Below, piece after piece: positions 62,716-64,000 of a stretch of DNA of 64,000 nucleotides. A program made the position numbers and the translations under genes. The notes beneath the pieces were generated by a model. The model did no database searches. It worked only from the letters and a program-made list of their open reading frames with translations, and was not told the origin of the DNA. Source of the DNA: Otis tarda (taxonomy: Eukaryota; Chordata; Aves; Otidiformes; Otididae); the NCBI GenBank assembly GCA_026413225.1, contig CM048552.1:200893553-200957552 (forward strand), read 5' to 3'. Every line of letters begins with the position of its first letter. The stretch's first letter is position 1.

Positions 62716-63498
62716 TTAAAAATGTCTTGTATTAACGTATCTTTGTTAAATATGATCTTAGCTAAAACAAAAACAAAACCAAACCCTAAAAAGCCCCAAA
62801 GACTATGGCTGCTGTCCTGCCCCAGCAGTAACAACAGCACCTACCCCAGGTCCTCCATCTTGATAAAGCATCAAGGCTGCATATGTGGAGTTGATGTGTC
62901 TTTGCTCCAGTTGTTGTTCCTTTGTTCACCAAAAATACAATGGGCAGCATGGGTCATTTTAGGCCTTGCCATGGATATCCCCTCCAGGTGGTTCTTTCCA
63001 AGGGCAGCACGAGCGGCAGACGCAATGTCACAAGCTAGATGTCCAGCATCCTCCGTGGGGTCTCATGTATCTTCCATCAGGTGTGTAAACCCCAGGTTCT
63101 CTCCCATGCCCAGCTCAGTGTACCTCAAACAGTCAATGTCTGGGGCTGGATTCTAGCTGCCTATTTGCAGCACCCCTGTGCTCTGCCTCAGGCAAAGCCT
63201 GCAGGGGAGACCCAGGTGCCCCGTGTCGGTGTCGGGCAGCTCTGCGGAGATAGAACACATGGAGACAGCAGAGAAACAAGGTCACGATCAAATCCTTCGT
63301 GGAAGGATTATGAAAAACAAGAAAAAAAAGAAGAAAGATAGGAGGACAAGAATCAGTCCTTTCCTTATTCCAGTGTTTTCCTTATTTTCCTCCTACCCTG
63401 ATTACCTCTGATTCTCACTACTTCCTCTGATTACTTCTAGCTGTCCACAGGGCACAATTAACAGGTGAGATAACCCAGCCCAATGCAGCATGTATCAG

Positions 63499-63950
63499 TG
63501 TCCTGGTTCTGGCTAGGATAGAGTTAACATTCATCTGAGCTGGGTGGAGAACTGGAACTGGTAGCCCCTATGGCTGGGGCACCCAGCTGGGATAATTAAC
63601 TAATTAGCTAACAGCTGGGGTTAATTTACCCAAATTAGCCAAAGGGCTATTCCATCCCATCTGACATCATGCTCAGTATATAAGTGAGGAGGGTGTTGAG
63701 GGGAGCCTCTTACTGCTTGGAAGAAACCAGGTGTGGAGATTTGTTGTAAGCCATTATACTGTATTTGTATTCCATCGCTGTTTTGTTTTCTTCTGTTATT
63801 GCTGTTAAACTTACTTTTTGTTCAATCTCAACCCATGTGTTTTTGCTAGTTTTTTTTTCTGTTTACCAATTCTCCCTTCTGTCCCACTGGAGGGTGGGGA
63901 GTGAGAGAGAGATTGTGTAGTCTGGTCCCAATTGGGGCTGAGCTACGACA
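63499..63950 (+). mobile_element. Solo LTR with features of both LTR families
   Basis: A complete 452-bp LTR from tgtcctggttctgg to gagctacgaca. The first 40 bp (ggatagagttaac) and the middle (ccaaagggctattcca, then ctgacatcatgctcag) match the family at 32263 and 45066. The last 60 bp (gagtgagagagagattgtg, tagtctggtccc, ctacgaca) match the family at 6859 and 13444. A good TATA box follows the middle segment. The sequence right after the LTR does not begin with a primer-binding-site-like tgg, so it is probably a solo LTR and not the start of a provirus. No clean target duplication is visible (atcag before, atagg after). Confidence 0.88.
63677..63684 (+). promoter_or_regulatory. TATA box of the third LTR type
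   Basis: The octamer tatataag follows gacatcatgctcag, the same position where related LTRs have weaker or degraded TATA-like sequences. This is the best preserved LTR promoter element in the window. Confidence 0.65.
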
Positions 63951-64000
63951 ATAGGCAATACAGGGACGCGCACTGTTCTTCTCTTTCCTAGGTTCACCAG
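63951..64000. other. Right-edge sequence after the LTR
   Basis: Fifty bases with no recognisable feature. They do not begin with a tRNA primer-binding site. Confidence 0.4.

Larger units (their letters stand above)
56546..63498. other. Long stretch without a recognised gene
   Basis: About 7 kb with no defendable exon or RNA gene. Features visible are T and A runs (57287-57297, 62701-62715), a short GA tract near 62202-62217 and a candidate conserved block at 58490-58640. Open frames include 59468-59827 (119 codons), 60708-60959 (83 codons) and 62722-63156 (144 codons), none with a domain I recognise. The block from about 62780 to 63260 is GC-richer and may hide an old repeat. Confidence 0.5.

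Noticed and set aside
62722-63156. 144-codon open frame as an exon
   Set aside because: It starts beside a poly(A) run, has no domain, and a second frame is open through part of it.
63951-64000. Start of a provirus after the last LTR
   Set aside because: No primer-binding-site-like tgg follows the LTR end, and the remaining sequence is too short to show viral genes.

Overview
This window reads as non-coding nuclear DNA from a bird. The main evidence is at least twelve 3' fragments of CR1, the dominant avian LINE. Most end in the characteristic octamer tail built on attctatg, and several keep the C-terminal ORF2 peptide signature HWNRLPREVV. There are also six solo LTRs of the kind common in non-galliform birds. 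The background is AT-rich, stop codons are dense in all frames, and no prokaryotic gene organisation is visible. I find no exon I can defend as protein-coding. The window is best read as an intergenic desert or the inside of a very large intron.

Layout. 1-5.9 kb: single-copy DNA with an old CR1 at the left edge. 5.9-8.0 kb: a CR1 fragment, then a 1.14 kb reverse-strand solo LTR whose GC-rich centre holds degenerate tandem repeats and a hairpin. 10.9-15.8 kb: two old CR1s, and between them a young CR1 split by a short LTR of the same family as the 1.14 kb one, with a clean 5-bp target duplication. 20.3 and 29.3 kb: further young CR1 fragments. 32.3-33.7 kb: two copies of a second LTR family in opposite orientation. 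34.6-35.2 kb: a repeat-free block with an imperfect 78-nt hairpin, the best candidate here for a conserved regulatory element. 39.4 and 43.3 kb: the most extended CR1 copies. 45.1-45.6 kb: a third copy of the second LTR family. 46.9-47.3 kb: a CR1 fragment joined almost directly to a tRNA-Val(AAC)-like sequence. 56.2 kb: a highly decayed CR1. 63.5-63.95 kb: a solo LTR whose 5' part resembles one LTR family and whose 3' part resembles the other.

The genes do not form a pathway, because apart from the tRNA-like locus there are none to defend. What the window does show is a history of insertion: old CR1s, then younger CR1s, then LTRs, one of which landed inside a CR1. Two observations merit most attention. 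One is the tRNA-Val/CR1 junction, which is either a decayed tRNA gene hit by a CR1 or a tRNA-CR1 chimera with a SINE-like layout. The other is the modular LTR set. Family names and conservation calls here are from recognition alone; no database search was possible.
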